Below are positions 1 through 6,139 of a stretch of 8,903 nucleotides of DNA, piece after piece. The translations under genes and the position numbers were made by a program. The notes beneath the pieces were generated by a model, which was not told where the DNA came from, searched no databases, and saw only the letters and a list, made by a program, of their open reading frames with translations. Positions within the stretch are counted from its first letter, which is position 1. Every line of letters starts with the position of its first letter. Location of the stretch: the NCBI GenBank assembly GCA_031285465.1, contig JAITWD010000133.1, forward strand, positions 1 to 8,903, written 5' to 3'. This DNA is from Lachnospiraceae bacterium (GTDB lineage: Bacteria; Bacillota; Clostridia; Lachnospirales; Lachnospiraceae).

Positions 1-1926
1 CGGGGGAGTTGGCCGGTGTTTTATCATTTGTCCGGGCTGCGTCACAATACGGTGGAATGGCTGCCCATCACTAAAAGTGACAAAGTGTTGGAGATTGGTG
101 CTGGGTGTGGTGCGATCACGGGTGTGTTGTCGGCTAAAGCCGGCGAGGTGGTCGGAGTAGATCTGTCGGATATTCGCAGCCAGATCAATGCTCATCGTCA
201 TGCCGACCGGGATAATATTATCCTTCATGTGGGGAATTTCAAGGACATTGAACCCGATCTGCCGACCGACTTTGATTACATTTTGCTGATCGGCGTATTT
301 GAGTATAGCTGTCTTTATATGGACGGTGACCGGCCCTACGAGGAGATGCTGCGGATCATGAGGGGGCATCTTAAGGCGGACGGTCATCTGATCATCGCCA
401 TTGAAAATAAATTTGGTTTAAAATATTGGGCGGGGTGCAGTGAGGATCATTTAGGCACCTTCTTTAGCGGGATAGAAGGTTACCCCGATGGTGGCAGTGC
501 CCGGACCTTTACCCGCAACGGTTTAGAGCGACTGTTACGCGCGGGCGGGATTGACGAGTATACCTTTTATTATCCCTACCCCGACTATAAGTTTATGACC
601 ACCCTATACTCCGATGAACGTTTGCCAGCTAAGGGAGAGTTGACCGATAATATCAGAAATTTTGATCGAGATCGCCTGGTACTATTTAATGAAAAAAGGG
701 TTTTTGACGGTATCATTGAAGACGGTCGTTTTTCAGAGTTTGCCAATTCTTATATCGTGGTTACCGGTAAGCGGCCAGCGGCAGACTATGTGCGCTACTC
801 CAATGACCGCGCACCGGAGGTGGCCATCAAGACGGTCATTACCGGCGGGATAGCACCGACGGTGATAAAAGCTCCGTTATTCCCGGAAGGTGCCGGGCAT
901 GTTCTGCGGATGGAGGCAACCTATCAGCGGTTATGTGAACGGTATGACGGCAGTGGTCTTAAGATCAATCGGTGCAAGAAGAGCGCCGATGGTCTGGGGA
1001 TGACCTTTGAGTATGTTAAGGGAACCACCCTTGCGGAACAGTTGGATCGTTGCCTGGAAAGTGGTGATCATGAGCGGTTCGGACGATTGTTTGATCGTTT
1101 TTGGGAATATGTAAGCTTTGTGCCGGGAGGGACACCGACTGGGACCCAAACAGGATGGACTAACTATGATTTTATCTTTTCAAATATTATGATCGCCGAT
1201 GATGACCAGGAGTCGTGGACCCTGATCGACTATGAATGGATCATGGAAAAGGAGCTGGCACCGACCGCGATTGCTTTTCGCGCGGTTTATTGCTATCTGC
1301 TGGAAGACGACAGTCGGAACTGCCTGGATGTAGATAAGATCTTTGCCGGGATAGGTATTACGGCAGAAATGGCCGAGGAATATCGGGACAATGAGCGGCG
1401 GTTTCAAAAGCAGGTCAGTGGTAAGCGCTTATCGGCGGGGGAAATAAGGATGGCGATCGGTACCAGGCAGATCGACCCGCGGACAATGATAAAGTCATTG
1501 ATGGATCGGAGCCCGGGACGACGGGTGCAGGTATATTTTGACCGCGGAAGTGGCTTTAGTGAAGCCGAATCGCTATTGGTGCCGGAAGCCTATCTCACCG
1601 ATTCCAATGTGCGGGTAGCGATCACGGTAGATGGTAATGTGAAAGCGCTTAGATTAGATCCAGCCGATAGTGCCTGTGCGGTAAAAATAAAGCAGATTTT
1701 GTGGAATGGGTCAAAATTACAGCCGACAAAGCGGTTGATCGGCGTTAACGGTCGGTCGGTGGGCGAAGGGTACTATATTTTTGCAACCGCCGATCCTAAT
1801 ATTTCGCTGACGATAGATCGGTTGGAACGGACGGCGAACGACCGGCTTTTGGTGGAACTTGAGGTGGCGCTTTTATCGGAAGAGATGGCGACAGTAATGG
1901 CTGGTGCAGTCAGGAAAATATTTTAG
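1..1926 (+). CDS. Methyltransferase / kinase-like fusion protein of a surface-polysaccharide cluster (5' truncated)
   Basis: The frame is open to base 1. The first visible codons read RGSWPVFYHLS, a pattern that lies inside the family's N-terminus, so the true start is upstream and 641 residues are visible. Numbering from base 1, a class I SAM-methyltransferase domain fills about residues 5-260, with glycine-rich motif VLEIGAGCGAITGVL at 29-43 and an acidic strand end (VVGVDLS). Residues about 275-480 look like an aminoglycoside-phosphotransferase/choline-kinase fold: NYDFIFSN at 388-395 fits the HxDxxxxN catalytic loop with Asn replacing His, and IDYEW at 409-413 supplies the metal-binding Asp410. 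The tail (about 505-641) is beta-rich and unassigned. Such proteins are known from Firmicutes rhamnan-like and other glycan clusters. The glycosyltransferase follows after 11 bases, so co-transcription is likely. Methylation or phosphorylation of a glycan end is inferred; the acceptor is unknown. Confidence 0.8.
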   Translation, partial: RGSWPVFYHLSGLRHNTVEWLPITKSDKVLEIGAGCGAITGVLSAKAGEVVGVDLSDIRSQINAHRHADRDNIILHVGNFKDIEPDLPTDFDYILLIGVFEYSCLYMDGDRPYEEMLRIMRGHLKADGHLIIAIENKFGLKYWAGCSEDHLGTFFSGIEGYPDGGSARTFTRNGLERLLRAGGIDEYTFYYPYPDYKFMTTLYSDERLPAKGELTDNIRNFDRDRLVLFNEKRVFDGIIEDGRFSEFANSYIVVTGKRPAADYVRYSNDRAPEVAIKTVITGGIAPTVIKAPLFPEGAGHVLRMEATYQRLCERYDGSGLKINRCKKSADGLGMTFEYVKGTTLAEQLDRCLESGDHERFGRLFDRFWEYVSFVPGGTPTGTQTGWTNYDFIFSNIMIADDDQESWTLIDYEWIMEKELAPTAIAFRAVYCYLLEDDSRNCLDVDKIFAGIGITAEMAEEYRDNERRFQKQVSGKRLSAGEIRMAIGTRQIDPRTMIKSLMDRSPGRRVQVYFDRGSGFSEAESLLVPEAYLTDSNVRVAITVDGNVKALRLDPADSACAVKIKQILWNGSKLQPTKRLIGVNGRSVGEGYYIFATADPNISLTIDRLERTANDRLLVELEVALLSEEMATVMAGAVRKIF

Positions 1927-1937
1927 GGGGCAATACA

Positions 1938-4178
1938 GTGGGGCTTATCGGAACGGTGAAGGCCGGATTAAAGCAGATATTGATCAGGCATTGGCAGCAA
2001 AAGTATCGGATCGCTCTGCAGCAGGAAAAGCAAAGTTTCCATGAGTGGATTACGAAAAAAGAGGCGGCAATAACGATTTCAAAAAATACAAATGATGAAA
2101 GCGGTGACGGTACACGGCAGGGGTTGGTGATGGCACCTATCCCTTTTTCGTTGTGCGGGCAAAATATATGGCAGCAGTGGGGCGATCAGACGGCCGATAT
2201 TATTACTTTTTATGCGGATGACGGGCAGATAGCCCCATTGGCGGAACGACTGATCCCCGAATTTATGCACAACCATCCGGCGGTCTCATTGGTCTATGGC
2301 GATGAAGACCGGATGGGGGGAGCCGACCGGAATTTCGAACGGATCGATCCGTGGTTTAAACCCGACTGGTCACCCGATACCTTTTTGGATCGGTTTTATT
2401 TGGGCAGTATCTTTGCGGTCAGGCGTGAAAAAGGGGTAAAGGTACTGAAGGCGATGAAGGAGGAGGGGGCGATTACCGTAGAGCCGGGGCGTAACCTATA
2501 TGAGTTGTGTCGGCGTCTGGCAAAAGCGGGGGGAGGATTTGAGCCGGGATGGTCGGTACTCCAAAACCGGATAACCGGTCAAAGCGGTGTCGCTGATCGG
2601 CCGATAACGGTAACACCGGGCGGAACAGGCGTTTTCAATGGCAATGAGCGGCCGGTGCCGGTGGGACATATCCCGGAGGTATTATATCACGGTGCCGGGC
2701 GGCCGGTGGTGTGGTATGGCGCCGACTATTGCAGGACCGCCGGTGACCAGCCACGTCATTGCGATCAACATCAGATTGCCGTAATAATACCGTCCAAGGA
2801 TCATCCCGATTTGCTAAAACAGTGTATTGGATCGTTTATCGGTAAAACCACCATCGCCCCCGAAAAGAAAAATTGTCATTACTACTTTATTATTGTCGAT
2901 AATGGCAGCAATGAAGAAAATCGAAGGTCGATCGAAGAATACCTGGAGCAGCTTCATCAGGAAGGTAGCGGGCAGGTTGATCAGGAATGGAGTGAGCAGG
3001 TAAAGTGCGGCAGCCGACCTTCATTTCGGTCGATCTACCTTTACAGACCGATGGAGTTTAACTTTTCGGCGATGTGTAACATTGGGGCGAAGGCGGTTTT
3101 GCCCGACACCGATCTGCTTCATTTTCTAAATGATGATGTCACGGTGGGGCAAAATAACTGGCTTTGTAAGCTGGCCGATCAGGCGGCAAATCCATGGGTC
3201 GGTGCCGCCGGTGTCAAACTGCTCTATCCCGATACAGCGATCATCCAGCATGTCGGAATAACCAATCTGCGAAAGGGACCGGCCCATAAATTGCAGTATT
3301 GCTCCGATCATGAGGAGTATTATTTCGGTCAAAATCGGGGTGTGCACAATGTGGTGGCGGTTACCGGTGCCTGCCTGATGGTGCGGGCGGAACTCTTTGC
3401 GGCGATCGGCGGTTTTGACGAAGGACTGGCGGTGGCATTAAATGATGTCGATTTTTGCTTTTCATTATTGCGGGCCGGTTATGTTAATGTGGTCCGAAAC
3501 GACATCGTACTTTTCCACCATGAGTCGCTTAGTCGTGGCATCGATGTCCTATCGGAGGAGAAACAGCGGCGTTTTGAGCGGGAACGGGACCGACTTTATG
3601 AGCGACACCCGCAAATGTATAATTATGATCCGTTTTATCATAAATATCTGATTGCTGATACCCTGACAGCGGATTTTATGCCGGCAAGCGGTTACGAGGT
3701 GAATGAGCGATCCATGCCGTGGTCGGTAGTTGCGATCGATCGGGGTGAAGTGGCAAGCGGTCGCGAAGATGGCTGTCTGGTCTTTGGGGTGGAATATGCC
3801 GGTGGGTTGTCTAAATGGCGAGACGGTTTGGTGGCGGAGCGTCGAAAAACAATGGAGACCGGATATTTTCTTGAGGGCTATTCTTTTGTCGCCGGCAGTG
3901 ATAATGCATGCTATGAAAAGACATTGTTACTACAATCCGATGCCAGCGACAGGATTTTTACAGCAACGGTGCGCAGCCGGTATCGTCCCGATATTGAGAG
4001 CGGACAACCGGATCAAATTAATGTTGCGCTTGCCGGGTTTTGCGCCAAATTTCCCAGCCATTCGCTGCCGGAGGGGGGATACCGGTTGGGGATGATGGTC
4101 CGTGATCGGTGTTCACGTCAGACGATCGTTAATTGGAGTGAACGATATTTACAGGTTGGTGGTAATGAAAAATATTAA
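1938..4178 (+). CDS. Family 2 glycosyltransferase, large surface-polysaccharide type
   Basis: This 746-residue protein starts at GTG 1938, seven bases after AGGGGG at 1925-1930 in the tail of the previous gene. The N-terminal 40 residues are basic/amphipathic with an HEW element. Residues about 55-190 look like a degenerate GT2 half: a YGDEDRMGG stretch followed by WFKPDWSPDTF. The intact GT-A domain spans about 280-560: VIIPSKDH at 282-289, nucleotide-binding DNGS at 321-324, the metal-site NDD at 398-400, acceptor-side NDVD at 502-505, and HHES from 527. The last 180 residues form a beta-rich module (LEGYSF, then R-DI and LAGF elements), seen in related proteins but of unknown role. No transmembrane segment or signal peptide is apparent, so it should work in the cytoplasm, transferring sugar from an NDP-sugar to a glycan precursor. 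Donor and linkage cannot be read from sequence. It is probably co-translated with the upstream gene. Confidence 0.88.
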   Translation: MGLIGTVKAGLKQILIRHWQQKYRIALQQEKQSFHEWITKKEAAITISKNTNDESGDGTRQGLVMAPIPFSLCGQNIWQQWGDQTADIITFYADDGQIAPLAERLIPEFMHNHPAVSLVYGDEDRMGGADRNFERIDPWFKPDWSPDTFLDRFYLGSIFAVRREKGVKVLKAMKEEGAITVEPGRNLYELCRRLAKAGGGFEPGWSVLQNRITGQSGVADRPITVTPGGTGVFNGNERPVPVGHIPEVLYHGAGRPVVWYGADYCRTAGDQPRHCDQHQIAVIIPSKDHPDLLKQCIGSFIGKTTIAPEKKNCHYYFIIVDNGSNEENRRSIEEYLEQLHQEGSGQVDQEWSEQVKCGSRPSFRSIYLYRPMEFNFSAMCNIGAKAVLPDTDLLHFLNDDVTVGQNNWLCKLADQAANPWVGAAGVKLLYPDTAIIQHVGITNLRKGPAHKLQYCSDHEEYYFGQNRGVHNVVAVTGACLMVRAELFAAIGGFDEGLAVALNDVDFCFSLLRAGYVNVVRNDIVLFHHESLSRGIDVLSEEKQRRFERERDRLYERHPQMYNYDPFYHKYLIADTLTADFMPASGYEVNERSMPWSVVAIDRGEVASGREDGCLVFGVEYAGGLSKWRDGLVAERRKTMETGYFLEGYSFVAGSDNACYEKTLLLQSDASDRIFTATVRSRYRPDIESGQPDQINVALAGFCAKFPSHSLPEGGYRLGMMVRDRCSRQTIVNWSERYLQVGGNEKY

Positions 4179-4260
4179 TAATGCACCTTTTCGTTATTAC
4201 CTGCGAGAATCATTGAAAATTGCCATCCCATCGGATAAGCCCTCGGAAAAAACAATATAA
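4165..4260 (+). CDS. Possible small or decayed ORF, unrecognised (31 aa)
   Basis: An ATG at 4165 overlaps the last 14 bases of the glycosyltransferase and opens a 31-codon frame ending in TAA at 4258-4260. The peptide begins MKNINNAPFRYYLRESLKIA. Only a weak G-rich stretch (GGTTGGTGG, 4153-4161) precedes it. The same frame continues past the TAA for 33 more codons (to TAG 4360) and reads plausibly protein-like, for example SSPWRNCYNVLKTY. This could be the start of a further glycan gene that was truncated and is decaying, with the overlapping start typical of translational coupling. It could equally be chance in AT-rich DNA. No family was recognised, and the basic, aromatic start is only loosely like the N-termini of some cytoplasmic glycosyltransferases. 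Confidence 0.2.
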   Translation: MKNINNAPFRYYLRESLKIAIPSDKPSEKTI

Positions 4261-4317
4261 AAAAGCAAGATAGTTATAATTAATGACAATATGAACATAT
4301 CTTCACCATGGCGAAAC

Positions 4318-4326
4318 TGCTATAAT
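4318..4326 (+). promoter_or_regulatory. Candidate extended -10 promoter (TGCTATAAT) for the transport operon
   Basis: TGCTATAAT is a perfect extended -10 (TGnTATAAT) for a housekeeping sigma factor. At 16-18 base spacing the -35 position (about 4297-4304, TATCTT region) does not match TTGACA, but extended -10 promoters tolerate this. Transcription would begin near 4333, giving a leader of roughly 220 nucleotides. An imperfect palindrome, TTCACCATGGCGAA (4302-4315, 6 of 7 half-site positions matching), sits in the spacer and would be a natural operator position. The match is to consensus only; no start site is known. Confidence 0.4.
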
Positions 4327-4474
4327 GTTCTCAAGACGTATTGCGTGATTGTTAAGGCATAGTTTGTGGATACGGGATAAATAAACCACGATATTTGTCC
4401 TAAAGTTTATGTTGAACGATCGAATCAATAAAAGCGATTGTGAATATTAAACAACACCAACTTGAATAAGACCG

Positions 4475-4494
4475 GGATAAGTGACAACTTGTCC
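4475..4494 (+). other. Small inverted repeat in the operon leader
   Basis: GGATAAGT and ACTTGTCC flank a four-base GACA loop. Seven of eight positions are Watson-Crick and the eighth is a G-U pair in RNA. It lies about 60 bases upstream of the binding-protein start and could be a leader hairpin or a protein-binding site. It also contains the shorter palindrome GACAACTTGTC (4483-4493). Repeats of this size can arise by chance. Confidence 0.2.
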
Positions 4495-4540
4495 AATGTG
4501 GCAGTCAACGGATAATGCACATAATGATTGGAAAAACATC

Positions 4541-4550
4541 AAAGGAGGAG
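4541..4550 (+). promoter_or_regulatory. Strong ribosome-binding site of the binding-protein gene
   Basis: AAAGGAGGAG contains a full AGGAGG core (4543-4548) seven bases before ATG 4556. It decides the start over the in-frame GTG at 4481, which would add 25 hydrophilic residues ahead of the signal peptide and has no comparable site. Confidence 0.9.
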
Positions 4551-4555
4551 AGCAT

Positions 4556-5983
4556 ATGTTTAGAAAAGTTATTAGCGGACTATTGTCGGTATCCATGTTG
4601 ACCGTGTTATTGACCGGTTGCGCGGCTAATACCGGAAATACCAACAGCACTGACGACACCGGTGTCACTACCGAACCGGATACCACCGTTGTGGTGGACG
4701 ATACGGTTGATCAACCGGCGCCACCGGAGGAAGAGACCGAAGCCGGACCGTCGGGAACGGTGAAAGTGGCTGTTGTGGAGGGGGCATACGGCATTGATCT
4801 GTGGAATGCGGTAATTGAAGGATTTAACGGTGTTTACCCCGATGTCCAGGTAGAATTGATCCTGGATAAATATGTTGAAGATATAGTCGGACCGGCGATG
4901 AAGGCCGGTGATTTCCCCGATGCTATCCACGTAGCGACCGGTCGACCGCTGGCACTGACCGAATCCTTTATTAAGGATCAGGCGATGGTGGACCTTACCG
5001 ATCTAATGGCAATGACGGTACCCGGTGAAAGTGTTACCGTCGGTGAAAAGATCATTCCTGGTTTCCTGGACAGTAATGCCACCAATCCTTATCCGGATGG
5101 CAAGACCTACATGACCCCGACCTTCTTTGATCCCTGCGGCCTGTTCTACAATGCGGCTTTGTTTGAGGAAAAAGGCTGGACGGTTCCGACCACATGGGAT
5201 GAAATGTGGGCACTGGGCGATTTGGCGCAGGAAGAAGGAATATACCTGTTTGCCTACCCGACTGCCGGCTACTTTGATGCGGTGTTCTATGGTCTTTTAT
5301 ATGAAGCAGGCGGACCGGACTTCTTTAAGAGTGCGACCAACTATGCCGAAGGCATTTGGGATACTCCGGAAGCGCAAAGTGTTTTTGATATCGTTGCGAA
5401 GCTTGCCACTTATACCGAGCCGTCAGTACCGGCCAACGCCAATCAGGAAAATTTCCTAAAGAATCAGCAGTTATTGCTGGATAACAAGGTGTTATTCTCG
5501 CCCAACGGTACCTGGCTACCTGGTGAAATGGCCGATGCGCCCCGTGCCGAAGGATTTGAGTATGGCTTTACCGCTTTGCCGGCAATTACGGCTGGCGGCG
5601 ACCGTTACAGTTTTGCATGGTTTGAACAGGCATGGATTCCGGCCGGTGCGGAGAACCCCGACCTTGCCAAAATATGGTTTGCTTATCTATATAGCGATGC
5701 AGCTGCCGATATCTTTGCGCAGTTTGATGCAACCGTTGCCATCCCTGGTGCCGGTGAACGTTTAAGCGGCGAAAAGCAACTATTTTACAGTATTTATGAT
5801 GACGGTGCCAAGGTAGCACTTGGTAACTTTGCCGCCACCACTCCGGTTGAAGGTGTTAATCCCAATACCGTTTGGTTTGATCCGGTCAACAGTCTTGTAT
5901 CCGGTGATAAAACTGCAGAAACATGGATTGCCGATGTCAAAGCGGCAAGTGATCAGCTTCGGGCAGCACTCATTGTTGAGTAA
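4556..5983 (+). CDS. Sugar ABC transporter substrate-binding lipoprotein (CUT1 family)
   Basis: A 475-residue extracellular solute-binding protein (bacterial extracellular solute-binding family 1 type). The start at ATG 4556 yields a classic lipoprotein signal: Phe-Arg-Lys, a hydrophobic core and lipobox LLTGC, with lipidated Cys22. Residues 23-68 are a Thr/Asp/Glu/Pro-rich linker that would hold the domain off the membrane. The binding fold begins at VKVAVVEG (69-76). Typical family features follow: DGKTYMTPTFF from 181, a FYNAALFEEKGW stretch with TTWDEM, and a C-terminal WIPAGAENPDLAKIWF segment. It should capture an oligosaccharide outside the cell and deliver it to the two downstream permeases. 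The pattern is somewhat like NgcE-type (N-acetylglucosamine/chitobiose) binding proteins. The GH112 gene downstream suggests a beta-galactosyl disaccharide such as galacto-N-biose, lacto-N-biose or galactosyl-rhamnose. The ligand is inferred from context only. The gene is probably first in its operon. Confidence 0.9.
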   Translation: MFRKVISGLLSVSMLTVLLTGCAANTGNTNSTDDTGVTTEPDTTVVVDDTVDQPAPPEEETEAGPSGTVKVAVVEGAYGIDLWNAVIEGFNGVYPDVQVELILDKYVEDIVGPAMKAGDFPDAIHVATGRPLALTESFIKDQAMVDLTDLMAMTVPGESVTVGEKIIPGFLDSNATNPYPDGKTYMTPTFFDPCGLFYNAALFEEKGWTVPTTWDEMWALGDLAQEEGIYLFAYPTAGYFDAVFYGLLYEAGGPDFFKSATNYAEGIWDTPEAQSVFDIVAKLATYTEPSVPANANQENFLKNQQLLLDNKVLFSPNGTWLPGEMADAPRAEGFEYGFTALPAITAGGDRYSFAWFEQAWIPAGAENPDLAKIWFAYLYSDAAADIFAQFDATVAIPGAGERLSGEKQLFYSIYDDGAKVALGNFAATTPVEGVNPNTVWFDPVNSLVSGDKTAETWIADVKAASDQLRAALIVE

Positions 5984-6033
5984 TTGCTAATAATTATGTT
6001 GCGGGTGGTAGTGACCGCTAAAATGATTTAACT

Positions 6034-6068
6034 GTGGCGGCAGGCGCTCTTGTCTGCCGCCGTTTTAT
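6034..6068 (+). terminator. Terminator-like stem-loop between binding protein and permease
   Basis: GGCGGCAG (6036-6043) pairs perfectly with CTGCCGCC (6054-6061). The helix can extend inward by three more pairs (two G-U, one C-G) to a four-base CTCT loop. It is followed by GTTTTATAA (6062-6070), a short and imperfect T-tract. The site is 50 bases after the binding-protein stop and upstream of genes clearly in the same pathway. It therefore more likely acts as a leaky terminator or 3'-end stabiliser that raises binding-protein mRNA relative to permease mRNA than as a full stop. This arrangement is known in other binding-protein-dependent sugar operons such as malE-malF. Confidence 0.65.
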
Positions 6069-6073
6069 AACCA

Positions 6074-6120
6074 TATTATTACGAGGATCCGGTGCGGGCT
6101 TCCGGCGTAATAGTGCACCG
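6074..6120 (+). promoter_or_regulatory. Structured RNA leader before the first permease, with alternative pairings
   Basis: TATTACG (6077-6083) pairs perfectly with CGTAATA (6106-6112). With G-U pairs the helix reaches 6074-6083/6106-6115, ten pairs. Inside it, CCGG 6089-6092 can pair with CCGG 6102-6105. A competing helix, CGGTGC 6090-6095 with GCACCG 6115-6120, cannot coexist with the inner CCGG stem or the outermost pair, but with the seven-pair core it could form a pseudoknot. The ribosome-binding site follows at 6127. A role in setting permease expression is inferred; no known riboswitch class was recognised. Confidence 0.3.
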
Positions 6121-6126
6121 TTTGTT

Positions 6127-6133
6127 AGGAGGT
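6127..6133 (+). promoter_or_regulatory. Ribosome-binding site defining a TTG start
   Basis: AGGAGGT stands six bases before TTG 6140 and sets the permease start there. The alternative in-frame GTG at 6092 has only GAGG (6083-6086) and lies within the hairpin region. It would add 16 residues not expected ahead of a CUT1 permease's first helix. Confidence 0.85.
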
Positions 6134-6139
6134 ATAAGA

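Larger units (their letters stand above)
4261..4555 (+). other. AT-rich intergenic / leader region before the sugar-transport operon
   Basis: About 300 bases without a supported gene. The region is clearly richer in A/T than the flanking genes. It contains the candidate promoter at 4318-4326, an imperfect palindrome at 4302-4315, a short stem-loop at 4475-4494, and the ribosome-binding site of the binding-protein gene at its end. No strong stem followed by a T-run was found, so termination of the upstream glycan genes is not explained here. No regulator gene lies in the gap, and no clear catabolite-response (cre) box was found by eye. Confidence 0.6.

Noticed and set aside
3730..4095. 121-codon + strand frame inside the glycosyltransferase
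   Set aside because: It is out of frame within a continuous glycosyltransferase tail, its composition is Met/Trp/Arg-rich, and no frameshift is needed to explain the parent gene.
4275..4280. Second TATAAT
   Set aside because: It has no TG extension and no -35-like hexamer at 15-19 bases upstream. The site at 4321 is better.
4412..4428. TTGAACGATCGAATCAA as a possible operator
   Set aside because: The CGATCG core is symmetric, but the arms are offset by one base and CGATCG-like strings are common throughout this window.
4490..4516. TTGTCC and GATAAT as an alternative promoter
   Set aside because: The spacing is only 15 bases, and both hexamers are imperfect. It is kept only as a weak alternative to the extended -10 site.
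4607..4930. 107-codon - strand open frame at the start of the binding-protein gene
   Set aside because: It is antisense to the signal peptide and linker of a clear lipoprotein. No family-like motifs were seen.
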